The position numbers were made by a program, and so were the translations under genes. A stretch of DNA of 64,000 nt from Agroathelia rolfsii (lineage: Eukaryota; Basidiomycota; Agaricomycetes; Amylocorticiales; Amylocorticiaceae): positions 2,542,001 through 2,606,000 of the forward strand of contig JABRWF010000008.1 of NCBI GenBank assembly GCA_018343915.1, read 5' to 3'. Below the pieces are notes generated by a model that saw only the letters and a program-made list of their open reading frames with translations, made no database searches and had not been told where the DNA came from. Position 1 is the first letter of the stretch; every line of letters starts with the position of its first letter. This document shows positions 33,120 to 45,172 of the stretch, piece after piece.

Positions 33120-34372
33120 TTATATCGTTTTCTATGTAAATATGCAAGTTCGAATATTCCACCAACCGCAGAAGATAGTGCATAACAGCTTACGTCTACA
33201 TTTTCCCATTTTTTGATGAGCTCAAGACCAGCATCACGCATGGACAGTTTGCAATAGACACAAGGTAGTCGGTCACACGACTGGGCGATGATATCCTCAA
33301 TAATCAATGCCGAAAGGTCTGGTGATACCAATCGTCAGCTCTAAGAAAAATGTACAGTGCTAAAATAAATGAAATTACCAGCCCGAACAACCCATGCGAG
33401 ATAGGCAGACGCGAACGACCACTGGGCGGGTAGCTTATGGGGCTCGGAACATGTTCTCTTCGGCGTATGTGGGCTCGGCCCAGGCGCTAACAGTCCTTTG
33501 AACGCGGCGACTCTCTTCGAGTGAAGGTTAAACAGTTGGGCCATGTATACCCCTCCAATCAGCGCAGCATCCTTGTCTCCAATAGAAGATAAGGCAATGG
33601 AGTGAAGATATTGAGACACCTGAGCCGCCAGAGCATGTGCCCTTTGCTGTGATGCCAGGATGTAGAGCTCAAGCGCGTGATGACTTGCATGGCCGACCAG
33701 CATAGCAAACAGCGGGCCCGTTGGTGATAGATATGTCGACGGAGGGACACCATACTTGAAAAGGGCGCGCACCGCGCCTAAAAGCGATCGAAAGGATAGA
33801 GTGGAGGACGGCAAGGACATCTTGTACATTGTGAGAAAGACGATGGTTAATACTCCAGAAGTCTCTGGAAGACGCAGCCTCTTGGGGTAGGGATCTTTTG
33901 GGTTGCACCATCCTGCGTTTTGGAAAAAAGTATTTTGGGATGCGGACTCGAGAACGTCTTTGTGGATATAAAACCATACAGAGTCGGACGAGATGATAGT
34001 GACATCCGGAGGAGTGAGACTGAGGCCGGATGTAGGAGAGAAATACTGCGATATGCTTTGGGGCTCAGATACATGTTCGATGGAAGACGCAATGGATCCC
34101 GTCGTCAATGCTGATTGGAAGGATGATTGTGGTGGTCTGGCTTCGAGTTGCGGTTCAGGTGTCGAAGATGATAGAGACGACGTCTACGCTTCACTATCAG
34201 AGACCGATCTGCTACTTCAAAAAGGCCACGGTCCACTCACCGATAAAAGAGGCGAAGTCTGACGAGTGCTTAGCTCTCCAGAGTTGGAGGAAGCCACGAG
34301 ACTGAGGCGAGATTGTCCGATGTTCATGTTCATGTTCAGGTACGAGTCAAGGTCATGGTTAAGCCGATCCAT
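33120..34372 (-). CDS. BTB/POZ domain protein, divergent fifth member
   Basis: Four exons: 34372-34241, 34183-33379, 33318-33194 and 33131-33120, giving 357 residues. The start MDRLNHDLDSYLNMNMN lies in a separate first exon joined by a 57-nt intron (GTGAGT...CGTAG). BTB core: PDVTIISSDSVWFYIHKDVL, then VLTIVFLTMYKM. Helical region: ASHHALELYILASQ. The tail keeps the array layout, with GLLAPGPSPHTP, CSEPHKLPAQW and LPCVYCKLSMRDAGLELIKKW. Its penultimate exon is 125 nt and its last coding exon is 12 nt (Lys-Thr-Ile-stop), exactly as in the array copies. Two internal introns of the array genes are absent or differently placed. It is an older paralogue, about 11 kb from the array. Confidence 0.82.
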
Positions 34373-37300
34373 CGTTCACAACACAACACCGCCTAGAAAC
34401 TGAACGCGACACAAGAGGCAGGGAAAACAAGCTTCAAAGATTTTCTCGAATCAATATTCAAGTTGTGGGTGCAGGGGACGTCCAAGGGCGTACCATCATC
34501 ACTTTATAAACAACACGTTGTTGTGCAGACCCGCTAGGCAGTTTGAGATCGAAGCGCCGTCGCAGGTTGACAATGGGACCCCCGGTAATATGCAGATACG
34601 CACTCGGCCGAGAACCGATGAAGAAGACAGTAGTGGTTGATGCCAATGTACTTGCTCACTTCGCTCTCTTGCAAGACACGTCCTTCTACTTGTGATAAAA
34701 GCCGGCGCTATCATTACTTACGCTGAGATTTATGGGGGTCCCAGCTACGACTGTTATATGGGGAATTCTCACATAATACATAGTGATCGACAACTCAGCA
34801 TATCTCTTGAGTCTAGTTGAATGGTATAAATCAATGAATAGTTTATTGTATTGTGACACAATCGCTTAGTGTATCTTTGAAGGGGTTCAACTGTATTCCT
34901 CATGGAAGATACCCACTGGCAGTGTGCGTTGCGGCAGTAGGATGATTAAAGTAAATAGAAATCAGGGGTGACATCAGGGATTTATGGGCGTAAGTGGTGG
35001 AGTCAAGGGAGTAGTGACAAGCGAAGATACCAGGAAATCAATAGAATCAATGCTAATCTACGCTTGTCGGGACAGGGGATGCGGAGGGAAGAAGCAAAGA
35101 ACAATGGTATCATAGAGCATGCTCCTTGAATCGAAGAAAGAATTAGTATTAGATGTACATATCAGCAGAAGAGAAGAGAACAATTGGTGTACAACTTTGT
35201 GCCAGTTGACGGCGCAGACGTCAGGGCCTAGCTAAAACTTGAAGAGGACATGGCTCCTAAGGTTCTTCTATGTCCGCTCGTCCCGTTGACAGACATACTT
35301 TTAGTGCACTCATAGACTCAGATAAGCAATTCAGTGGTAGTTATCATGAACATGGGTTGTAATGCATCACTTATAGTGCACCTGTAGTAGGTATTGTTGC
35401 ACCAAAAGCTGAACAAAATAATGACTGTATGCGAAGCAAGGCACGCTTTCCACTGGCACGCCGAAAAATTCCTCCTTCCAGCTTCCAAAGATGTGTCGAA
35501 CAGAGCCATAAATCGCTCCAGAGCCGCGCTCCGATAATTTCCCAAGTTCATAGAGGCATATTTCCCATCACGATCTTACAACAGGCTCCTTCCCCTGATG
35601 CAACTCATGTGCTTTTTCTCTCACATGCTCTCCTTGTTTCTACGCCTCCCTTTTATGGCACAAACTTTAGGGGACGCAAGTTGCATAGGGGCTGCTAAAA
35701 CTTTTTTAAGCAACGTCAAACACAACTTTCGAGGCCTTGCTGGCCTCGGCACATAAATGGCAGCGTTATATGTAACGTTGCATCTAGGTAAGATTTGTAG
35801 CATTAGATACGGCTGTGTAGAGTACTATGTATGGTCATTAAACATAACGTCGCATGCGCTACATATCTATATATGGCTGTAGCGTTACACTCGCAACACA
35901 GAAGCCTCTATAATTCTCAAGTTGCATAACATTAGGTGTACCCGAATTGTACAACGTGTAGGTACGGTGTTCCAGCAACGATAGCTTCATACTGGTACTA
36001 GGCTAAACTAGCGGCTATGTTTTCCAGATACAGTATTTCGAGCTGATATGCTTGAGTGTATTATCGCAGTTGTACAAAATAACTGGTTGATAACTTGAGC
36101 CTCTCGACTCTTGAGTGACTAATCTCGGTCTTCACTTCGGTTTTTCACACAGAAAGTCGTTGCTTTTACCCAGGAAACAGCCGATCAGAAGCCGAGAAGA
36201 TCACGTGAACCTTTGTAAAGTCGATGACTTTTAATAGCTAAATCCGCTGTGCTTCTTGGGGTTCTCGATCACATGTCTTTAGTACTCAGATTGACTCTGT
36301 ATCGCCTTGCTTCTGCTCCTATACTCGTGACGACAAACATGACGCAGAAGGAGTAGTGCCTCAATTATCTACTCGTGTCTTTTTTTCGGGTGTGAGTGGT
36401 TACTCACTGTGGTCCGACGGACCCGGTGCCTGCTTCTCTAGGACCCCCCCCCCCTAATAACGCGAAATATTGGGTTGTCCAAACGATTTTCAAGGTCTTT
36501 GATCCTTCTTCCCTGACCTTACCTCTGGCTCTCCCATTAAACCGGGTTTTGGCTTGAACACTTGGAACCACTTGGAACAAAATCATCTGTTCTGGCACTG
36601 GGGTGACTGTGAGTCATGAAGCAGTCATACAGCTAAATTTGACTATATCCGGACTCACCAAAGAGCCTATGCCTATCTGCTATCTCTCTTTCCTCTTTGC
36701 TGACTACCTCTACAGAGTATATCATATATAGATAATGGACTGCTTCGTACGAGCCTGTAACAATCCCCAACGCATGCAGACAACTCTATTGAACTGCTAA
36801 AAAGGGACACAACACTGCCATCGGTAAATGACGGCCCGCGTGAAAGAGTCAGAGGGTTTGTGTCCCGTTAGATAAGAACAAAATCTTGAAGCAGGCAGCC
36901 TTGCTCTAGTGTTAAGATAAGTGCACCAACTAAATCCATTGAGCGGTCGTGACTTTGTAGTTGTACGTATCTGGCACAACGAGTACTAGCACTCTCATTT
37001 TGAAATTTGAATTGATTATGATTCAGTGTTCATTGGTGCGATGAGAAACAATACCGTATACTTTATTGTTAAATTATTACAAAAACGTTCGTAAACGATA
37101 TTATATTGATCATGAGTCAGGGTAATTCATTTTAGTGAGTCTTTCAGCCCACAAACAAGTGCTAACCGTTGTCGTGGTTGCGCTTCTTTTCAATGGAAAT
37201 ATTGCATACTATAGTAGTGTAAACTCGTTAAGGTACACTCCTTCCGGCCCGGGCGCGGTCAGCACTGGCAAGCACTGGCATCAGGCACATTTCCCTTTGA

Positions 37301-37404
37301 ACGTCGACTGTATATTTCACGCACCAAGACCCAAACAACAACAACAACAGCAACACTGCATTCTTACTTGGAAGAAGCCTGATACTAGCTACTCCCAAGG
37401 TACC
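34373..37404. other. Long intergenic stretch, no supported gene
   Basis: About 3 kb with only short, unconvincing frames on both strands (for example 35318-35551 minus, 35429-35698 plus). An imperfect palindrome (GCAGCGTTATATGTAACGTTGC type) lies near 35760. A run of nine C residues is near 36444. The CHK1 promoter side lies at the right end, including a (CAA)n-like run near 37336. I see no tRNA or mobile element. Confidence 0.45.
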
Positions 37405-39452
37405 ATGGCTGGGCTAAGATACCCTAAGATCGCTGGTAATGAACTCGGGACTTGTGGCGCATCGAGTGCTCAATATGTGGTCAGGATACGAATTCATTCG
37501 TCAAATAGGGGGAGGTGGCTTCTCTGTGTACGGCGCATCATGCATTACTACTATCTGAAGTGGACGAGACTCAGCGTTGCCGTAGCGTCTTTGAAGCCCT
37601 GAATGTCGACGAACACCGTGTCGCCGCTTGCAAAGTGATCACGCTGTCCGGGGAGTCGACGGACAAAGAACGCAAGACGATCGAGAAAGAAATTAGGATC
37701 CACTCCGTTCTCAAGCACGAAAATGTCCTCGAATTCATCAATGCGCTCGTAGTGGAGCCAAATGGGAAACATCGTTATGTTTCAGGCATTTACATGTTGC
37801 TTGAGCTTGCGTCGGGAGGGGATCTCTTTGACAAAATTGGTTGGTTTCTCTACTATGAAATTTGGTTTTGAACGCGATCATAAACTATGGTCTCTTCTAG
37901 CCCCTGATGTTGGTGTACCAGAAGATGTGGCTCATTTATACTTTCAACAACTTGTAGCGGGTATGGTAAGAGCTCATCACGGATTTCTTGTTCTTTTCTA
38001 ATCGTGTCGCGTAAATAGCAATATATACACGAGCAGGGTGTATGGTGAACATTCCTTCACATCTTCTTTCATAATCATATAATAATCGACATGAATCAAG
38101 CCACAGAGATCTCAAACCCGAGAATTTACTTCTTAGCGCAGCCGGGACACTCAAGATATCTGACTTCGGCCTCTCCTCCGTCTATATGCTCAAAGAGACA
38201 GGGAGACGACGAAAACTGACAGAAAGATGTGGTAGTTTACCATATGTGGCTCCTGAACTCAGTACTGAAGACCCGTACGAGGCTGAACCTATCGATGTCT
38301 GGGGTGTAGGGGTCATTCTGTTCACTCTTTTACTTGGCAGTAAGCTTTACTTGTACACCATGCTGTTATTATCACCCCTTACTCATGAGATAAACAAGAC
38401 ACGCCTTGGGATGAGCCTACGAGGAGAAGTAATGAATTCAGCAGATATCTGGATGGTTTAATATTTAAAGATGAACCTTGGAATAGGCTCAATTCCGAGT
38501 CTCTCTGTGAGGACATATCAAATTTGGGCTCAAGCGCATCACTAAGTTTTTTCTTTGGGACTTGCATAGCTCTTCTATGCGGTTTACTGACAGTCGACCC
38601 TAAGGAGCGAATGACGCTAGCTGACGTGTGGAACCACCCATGGGTTAGCCGGTAAGCAAGAGCGTCTTTCACTCTTACCTCGAGGATCCTGAATACCTCC
38701 TTAGACCAAGTCAGCTCGCTGGTTCCAGTCATCAGACTCTTGCCGAGCACCTTACTCAGTCTCTTCGTGCCACTGGCGATCTGGATTATGTCTCAGCTGC
38801 TGACCTGTATGAGTCATTTCGCCTGTTTCCATATTCTTCTTGTCCTGATTTCACCTTTGCGTTTTTTTCCTCAACAAATAGGACCGTAAGACCCGATACT
38901 GATGAGGACCAATCAATGTCTATAGCTCCACAACAATCTCAATTCACTCAGACCTTGCTTCTATTTGTAAGTGAATTTGTTTTTTGACATCTTCGTTCTA
39001 GCCGAAGCACTTCTCTTATATCACCATGTAATAGTCGCAGACGCAAAGCGGAATGCGATACGAAAAGAGTTTGACTCGTTTCTATGCCACTATGCTTCCG
39101 CCGCTCTTCGCATCCCTAATCGAAGAGACACTCAAAGCGCTCAACGTCAAAGTTAAAGGTCCCACGTCGGACGATGATGGACACCTCCGTCTGCGCGTTG
39201 GTGGCTACGATCGCAGAAGGCAGCAATTCAAAGGTTGGATTCGGCTGGAGGAGTTCCATCGCCCCGGTATTGATGGAGCATACTGTGTCATGGACAGAGA
39301 TGAGGTGCATTCATTCGTCCTTCCAAGTTTTATTGTCCCAGCTAATAACTAGCACTCATCAGGGCAACCCTATTTCGTGGAGGCAGCTTTGGAAAGCCAT
39401 TATTGAAGCAGAATCCATCTCGCCATTGGTCCTCCGTAAGAGTCATGGCTGA
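37405..39452 (+). CDS. CHK1: Checkpoint kinase Chk1
   Basis: Twelve exons (37405-37435, 37485-37525, 37575-37839, 37901-37965, 38019-38044, 38101-38339, 38399-38506, 38570-38651, 38705-38806, 38882-38966, 39041-39304, 39363-39452) encode 465 residues. The kinase has the glycine loop QIGGGGFS, catalytic Lys in VAACKV, CHRDLKPENLLLS (about residue 143), KISDFGLSSVYML and the Chk1-typical CGSLPYVAPEL. The linker QSQFTQTLLLF leads into a C-terminal KA1-like domain (SLTRFYATMLPPLFASLIEE...). Order and length are those of Chk1, the serine/threonine kinase that stops the cell cycle after DNA damage or replication stress under ATR/Rad3 control. The SQ dipeptides usually phosphorylated by ATR appear sparse: QSQ at the linker and PSQ before it. 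All splice sites are GT-AG, and the longest intron assumed is 82 nt or less, except where noted by the exon gaps. Confidence 0.93.
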
Positions 39453-40037
39453 TAATTTACTGGAGTGGATCTTGCGGATAATCTCTATTTTGCTCTAAAT
39501 GGTCAAACATCTTCATTTTGTCTCATACAGTAAAACATTATGCACTTTATCTGGATATACATACACAATGTACAAAAATAAGACAACCCGTTAATGACAC
39601 ATCTCTATCTGCTATATCTAGTTCGCTTGGAACTCGGATCAGGCTGGTGTGATACTGAGCGCATGTGCCTCTATCACAGATGTTGCATGCCATGGCTCGA
39701 GATCGAGCCGCATGCGTAAAGTATCTAGCCTTGTCGGGCCAAATCAGGGCTCCTTTTTATTCGTAGGTTCGTTTAGTCATGGCTTTTGAGTGGCCGTCAG
39801 TCAACAATTTTATTTTAGGTCCACTAATCCTGGAGCATCAGCCAATCAGAATCCGCGCATTTGTCATGGTTCTGTTACGTAGATTGATAGTTGCCCTCGA
39901 TAGCACCAGTATTTGAAGCTAACCTTCCACGTTTCTTCGCAAAATACCACTTGCTTGCCTAGTGCATCCCGAAGGCCATCTGTCTCTTTCTCTACTTTTG
40001 AGCTCCTAGGATTGACACGTCTGACGCTGGAAGAACA
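39453..40037. other. Intergenic between CHK1 and the first iron transporter
   Basis: CHK1 3' flank and the promoter side of the next gene. No coding frame or repeat was recognised. Confidence 0.45.
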
Positions 40038-41162
40038 ATGAGTGCCACACCTGCTACTGTTGCCGCACCCTCTGTTCCCCTTCCCCGCCGTGAAGCGCCG
40101 AGTACGCGCAAAGCGCCCATATGGGCCATCGACTCCGTAGCCCCCGCTGTCGAGGGGCCTCTATCAGCCAAATGCTCCATGCACCATAGAGATGGTGGTG
40201 TATGCTGTAGGGACCTGAAAGATGAAGATGACAGAACGCTAATCAACCCCGACATTATAAGAGATATGTAGGTCATTTCCTTTTGCTCCTCCTGGCTTTA
40301 CGCCTACGGCCTCAGTGCTTGTGTGGATGTGCATCTGACTAGTTTATTTATTAGTATCATCGGTCTATCTGACGGCCTCACAGTACCGTTTGCTCTCACT
40401 GCAGGCCTCTCGTCTCTGGGCGAATCAAGACTAGTCGTGCTCGGAGGCGTGGCCGAGTTAATTGCGGGCGCCATCTCGATGGGCATCGGAGGGTTCCTCG
40501 CATCGCAGGCGGAGCGGGACCACTATCGGTTCCTGAGAAAGCACACATCGGCGCGGATACTGAGGAGCTGTGCTGGAGAGGTTGAGCGTGAGGTGTTTGG
40601 TGTTCTTGGACCTGTAGGCGTCAGTAAACAAGCATCCCAGGAGGTGGCCAAGTGTCTGCGTGAACTTGAAGATGACACGCATCATGGAAATGGGGAGGTG
40701 CAAAGTGCAGCGACTGACGAGGAGAAAAGCCCCGTTGGACCGCAGTTGTCGACAGACGTGGGCATGTCAGCTTTCTTGATGAAATTTGGTGAGGGAATGG
40801 GTATGTATTGTTAACATGACCTTCCTTCCAAGAGTGAATACGCTAACGGCTTTGCAGAGGACGTCCCGACACGACGACTATATATTTCCGCATTCACCAT
40901 CGGAATGGGATATCTGCTCGGCGGCATTGTCCCACTGCTACCGTACTTTTTCATCCATACCGCGCATATTGCGCTCATCTGGTCTTGTGTCCTCACGGGA
41001 ATTGTCCTCCTGATATTTGGTGTAATTAAGGCGCGTGTAACAGGAGCAGCGAAGAGCTTCGGAAGCTACGTGTGGGGTGCTGTCAGCACGTTGTTAGTGG
41101 GAGGTGCTGCTGCAGGTGCAGCGTATGGCATCATCTCTGCCTTGGAGAAACGAACTGGATGA
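40038..41162 (+). CDS. Vacuolar iron transporter, Ccc1/VIT1 family, copy A
   Basis: Three exons (40038-40267, 40355-40800, 40858-41162) encode 326 residues. The cytosolic N-terminus of about 77 residues ends in KCSMHHRDGGVCCRDLKDED, a Cys/His-containing stretch shared with copy B. Membrane part: IGLSDGLTVPFALTAGLSSL (TM1), LVVLGGVAELIAGAISMGIG (TM2), then the Glu-rich cytosolic helix (ASQAERDHYRFLRKH, EVEREVFGVLG) that binds metal in this family, then three more segments ending LLVGGAAAGAAYGIISALE. Ccc1/VIT1 proteins move Fe2+ and Mn2+ into the vacuole by proton exchange and protect against iron toxicity. Copy B lies 3 kb downstream in the same orientation with identical intron positions. Confidence 0.93.
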
Positions 41163-42780
41163 AAACAGGTTCATATTACTCGTCATCAACGATCCTGTTG
41201 TGTCGAACGATTCTTTCTGTGTATTACTAGTATTAACCCATACCTATTTTTAGATACCTGCTCATCATCATCATCATCATGTTTTAATGGAAGTTGTATG
41301 CGTTACCGTTTTCAATATATATTCAAATTACGACAACTACCAAGATGTGATGATCTTCTATGTCCAAAGTTTGGTGTTAGTATTGACCTGAGAACTTGAC
41401 TTGGCTTAAAATATTTGAAGAAAAGACACAACCCAAGTAGGGTATGCAATTATATTTGTCATAAGACACAGTTAAGACTAGTCGGCGGAGTCTTTAGGAC
41501 AATTGAATCAAGATTGAACGTCGATTGTGATCGATGCATTATGCATTATCAGCTGTTCAGAGTTGCTGATGCATGCGCAGTGCGCACGTAGCCTGGTGTG
41601 GTAGATGAAATGACACCGTCCCTAAGCCCGTGCCTGCAGGAAATGATTGATGCGCTTGAGGAAAACGAGGTCTTCAAGTTTGTCCCGGTCTGACTGACGT
41701 AATATTCGTCAACAACTCGTCATACATATTGCAGATTGATGGTAGTGGAATCAAGCTCTCCATTTGCCGACTCGGAATCAAGTCGTTTTGCAGTACAGTC
41801 GAACCCTTGTCTGCCCATAACCTCTCGTGTCTTGGCACTACGGAATTCCTATGTAGGGAATAACTGATAATTAATAATTCCCTATTTGCTGACCTATAGA
41901 CTTATTTAGAAAGGATTCCATTTTTCGCCTAACCTAGCATTATGTGTGAAAGGACAATTTCTAATTCACTCTGGGGTTTTCAAAAGAAAAATATCATTTT
42001 TACCAATCTTTTGACAAATCCCTCTACTTTGAATAAAGGATTTGGTAAAAAGTACTTATCACGTGACCTATCTTTCTGCCAAAATACAATCACGTGATGC
42101 TCGCTTTTACCAATCCTTTTACTCAATGTAGGGTAGTTGGTGGAAGTGTTGGTAGAAATGGGGCTTTCCCCTGGAAAACCCCGGAGTATAAGTGATTCTA
42201 ATCATTATATGTCCATTCATAGCCACTTTTTTGGCTGTGCATCGGTGGTGAGTGGGTTGTAGGGGCAAAGCTCTGATAACCAATACCGGAAGCGTAAATG
42301 CCGAATTCGTCATAACCCCTCCTAATCTATATTGTCATGGCACTACCGATCACTATGGACCATCAAGGGTTCCGTTCCGAATCCTGCGGGTGCAAACTTG
42401 CCCCTCTCTCGTCTCCAGGTATTAGTAGCTGTTACAGTGCATAAGTGATCCTACGAACAGGATTAGAGATATCGGAGAAATGGTATGCTAGGGTCGTCAA
42501 GCGTGCTTAGATTGTGTCGTGCTCATACATGTCTACAGAATAAAGGAGACAATCATCTCTGCATTGACTTTGACTCTCGTGGTCCTGGTAGGACTGGTGT
42601 CCGCAAGTCACAATGGGTCGCTTCACATGATGATGATGATGTAGGCTTTAGATGATATCCTAAGCTACTCCTACCGATATTTTGCTTCTCTATAGAAAGG
42701 GTTTGCATGCTCGGCTCTCCCTTCCAGTAAACTTTGTCATGCAGGTATAACAAACTTGAAGGAACACAGATTGAGCAATT
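41163..42780. other. Intergenic with a foldback element
   Basis: A (TCA)n microsatellite lies near 41264. The rest is AT-rich without a supported gene; the foldback element at 42020-42133 is listed separately. Confidence 0.45.
42020..42133. mobile_element. Foldback MITE-like element (114 bp)
   Basis: The left end CCCTCTACTTTGAATAAAGG and the right end read in reverse, CCCTACATTGAGTAAAAGG, form a diverged inverted repeat of about 30 bp continuing into TTGGTAAAA. Two TCACGTGA palindromes lie symmetrically inside. No target duplication was resolved. Confidence 0.5.
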
Positions 42781-43230
42781 ATGAAAAAACGTTTGCGTGC
42801 TCTGACATATGCAAAAATGAGGGTCAGGCAAAGGAAATCAGCAGATGCACGGTTATCATCACAGTCCTACTTGCCGTATATCTTATCTCTAGTTTTGTGC
42901 TCCAGTCCATGCGCTGAATTCCATCATTCACAGGCAAGCCTTCTTTCGGCATTCTTGATCCATTCCTTGGGCCAAATGTATACTTGTTTGCGAGGGAATG
43001 GCCCTCAACTCTCTGCTGCAGCGCTTGTGGACATTTCGAACCAGTTGCATGGCATCTCACTCAACCAGGCAGTTCCAGCGGCTACAGTCCCATTGGTAGA
43101 TATAGGAAGCACTACCATACCACTGTCGGGTACCACTATACCACGATGGCTCATCAGCTTGGCCTTATTGCTCGGAGCTGCTGTGACAGGAATTGTAGCC
43201 AAACAACGATTGTTCAGATACCTGGGCTAA
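42781..43230 (+). CDS. Hypothetical protein with one C-terminal membrane segment
   Basis: This 149-codon frame lies between the two iron transporters. The first half is unremarkable. The second half reads like a real protein: LHGISLNQAVPAATVPLVDI, a repeated TTIPLSGTTIP motif, then a hydrophobic segment WLISLALLLGAAVTGIVA near the end. The upstream part may belong to an unspliced intron, since TTCACAG near 42932 and CTGCAG near 43020 look like acceptors. I recognise no family. It could be a tail-anchored or short single-pass protein, or a chance frame. Confidence 0.3.
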   Translation: MKKRLRALTYAKMRVRQRKSADARLSSQSYLPYILSLVLCSSPCAEFHHSQASLLSAFLIHSLGQMYTCLRGNGPQLSAAALVDISNQLHGISLNQAVPAATVPLVDIGSTTIPLSGTTIPRWLISLALLLGAAVTGIVAKQRLFRYLG

Positions 43231-44059
43231 GCATCGATACTGTGCAGCCCATTTCTGGAACGGCAGAAGATGTTTTGGACCTTGAAGAATTTCTATCCCC
43301 TTGAAGAGACTATCGTAGTATAGTTATTCGTGGGCGGTATTACCTTGGGCATAATCATCTTGGACTATTATGGAGGAACAGATCCTGCAAAATAGTGGCA
43401 GCGTTCTTTCTAGACTCTGTCTGTACGATATGCAGCTTGTAATGTAGCCAGTATTGCATTATCTATTTGTTTGCTAGGAAGTCCACCGGTACTCCTTCGT
43501 TGAATGCATGCGGTAGTGGTATACAGAGTTAGGCTGATTTATGGCTTGAATACTAGTATATATAACCACAATGATAATATCGTTGATAATACCAAAAGCT
43601 CCATTCTACTGCGTGGGTTCAATCCACGTTTCTGCCACAAGCTAGCTATGCATGACATGTCAACGCTAATACAAGCGGAGCGAATAAGGTTAGCTTGACA
43701 GATTACATCGATTACGGTTGCATCAGGGGCGCTTCAGCAGCTTTTCAATCATCATTCATGTAATCCCAGTGCGACTGGGTCATTCATCCAACCATAGTCA
43801 AGCCACTTCACTCTCATAATCATCCCACAGCAAATCAGAAGATGATCACAATGGGATGAAACAGCCAGCCGTCTAAGCCAATCAACCGTGATATATCCGG
43901 ATTTGCCGTCGGCGTCGCTTACGGATGCCATTTATGTCATCGGTGGCGCGGGTACTTGAGGCGCACATTACTCTGTATTCAACTTGCTATTACCCCGTTA
44001 CTCCATTCCCTTTTCCCTTGCATTCAACCATTAGTTCTCTCAAATCCATATCTTTCAAA
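43231..44059. other. Intergenic, promoter side of transporter copy B
   Basis: A short inverted repeat CCCAGT-GCG-ACTGGG lies at 43765-43779, about 280 bp before the start of copy B. Its role is unknown. The frame at 43504-43698 is not convincing. Confidence 0.4.
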
Positions 44060-45172
44060 ATGTCTGACACTGGTGCTACCAATGCTGCTGCTGCTGCCTC
44101 TGTTCGCCTTCCTCGTCGTGATCGTGTAGAGGAATCGACGAGTGGCCGCAAAGCACCGATTTGGTCCATTGACTCTGCTGCACCCTTGGTTCAAGAACCT
44201 TTGCCTGCAAAATGTTCTATGCATGACCGTGACGGCGGCGTCTGCTGCAGAGATCTGAAAGATGATGACGATAGAACGCTTATTGATCCTGACGTTCTGC
44301 GAGATGTGTAAGCATTTCTCTCCCCCTGGACCCTTTCATGCCTCCACAATTTGAAAGTGGTTTCGCCATTACTGAAATATTCTTTGAATAGTGTAATCGG
44401 TCTCTCTGACGGCCTCACCGTTCCCTTTGCTCTCACCGCCGGCCTCTCGTCTCTTGGAGAATCAAAACTCGTTGTGTTGGGAGGCGTAGCCGAACTTATT
44501 GCAGGTGCCATTTCTATGGGCATTGGAGGCTTCCTCGCATCGCAGGCCGAGCGGGATCATTATCGTTTCTTGAAGAAGCACACCTCGGCTCGGATACAAA
44601 GGAGTTGCGCGGGAGAAATCGAGCGCGAAGTTTTTGGCGTCCTTGGTCCTGTAGGTGTCAGCAGGGGTGCGTCGAAGGAGGTGGCCAACTGCCTTCGGGA
44701 GCTAGAAGACGACCAGAACAATGGTATTGCTGGAGGCTCTGACGAAGAGAATGGTCGGCTGAGGTGGTCTAACGAGGTTGGTATCTCGGTTTTCCTCCTA
44801 AAATTCGGCGAAGGATTAGGTATGTCTCCACTGCATGTTGTACTCACCATGAATTTGTTACTGATAGCCTTCACAGAGGATGTGCCTACACGAAGACTAT
44901 ACATTTCCGCATTCACGATCGGCATGGGCTACCTGCTCGGTGGTCTCATCCCACTCCTACCATACTTTTTCATCCCCGTTGCCCACGTGGCTCTTATTTG
45001 GTCATGCGCGCTAACGGGTGTGGTTTTGCTCATCTTCGGTGCCATCAAGGCTCGTGTGACTGGAGCAGCCAAAAGCTTCGGCAGTTACATTTGGGGAGCT
45101 GTTAGCACATTATTGGTCGGTGGGGCAGCGGCTGGAGCGGCGTATGGGATTGTTGCTGCTTTGGAGACGTAG
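44060..45172 (+). CDS. Vacuolar iron transporter, Ccc1/VIT1 family, copy B
   Basis: Three exons (44060-44307, 44392-44819, 44877-45172) encode 323 residues. The protein is close to copy A throughout: KCSMHDRDGGVCCRDLKDDD in the N-terminus, GLSDGLTVPFALTAGLSSL in TM1, LASQAERDHYRFLKKHTSAR in the metal-binding helix and TRRLYISAFTIGMGYLLGG in the TM3 region. The main differences are the first 40 residues, which start MSDTGATNAAAAASVRLPRR, and the loop before TM3 (QNNGIAGGSDEENGRL here). Exon phases match copy A, so the pair arose by tandem duplication. Both copies look functional. Whether they differ in regulation or in metal preference cannot be read from the sequence. Confidence 0.93.

Noticed and set aside
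35318..35698. Overlapping frames on both strands in the large intergenic region
   Set aside because: The minus-strand peptide looks protein-like for about 40 residues but has no start context, splice partners or recognisable family.
37320..37360. CRISPR-like or satellite repeat at the CAA run
   Set aside because: A short trinucleotide run only, with no spacers; microsatellite in a eukaryotic promoter region.
43600..43640. tRNA-like T-arm (GTGGGTTCAATCCACG)
   Set aside because: The B-box-like word is present, but there is no A box or consistent cloverleaf upstream and the acceptor ends do not pair over seven bases.
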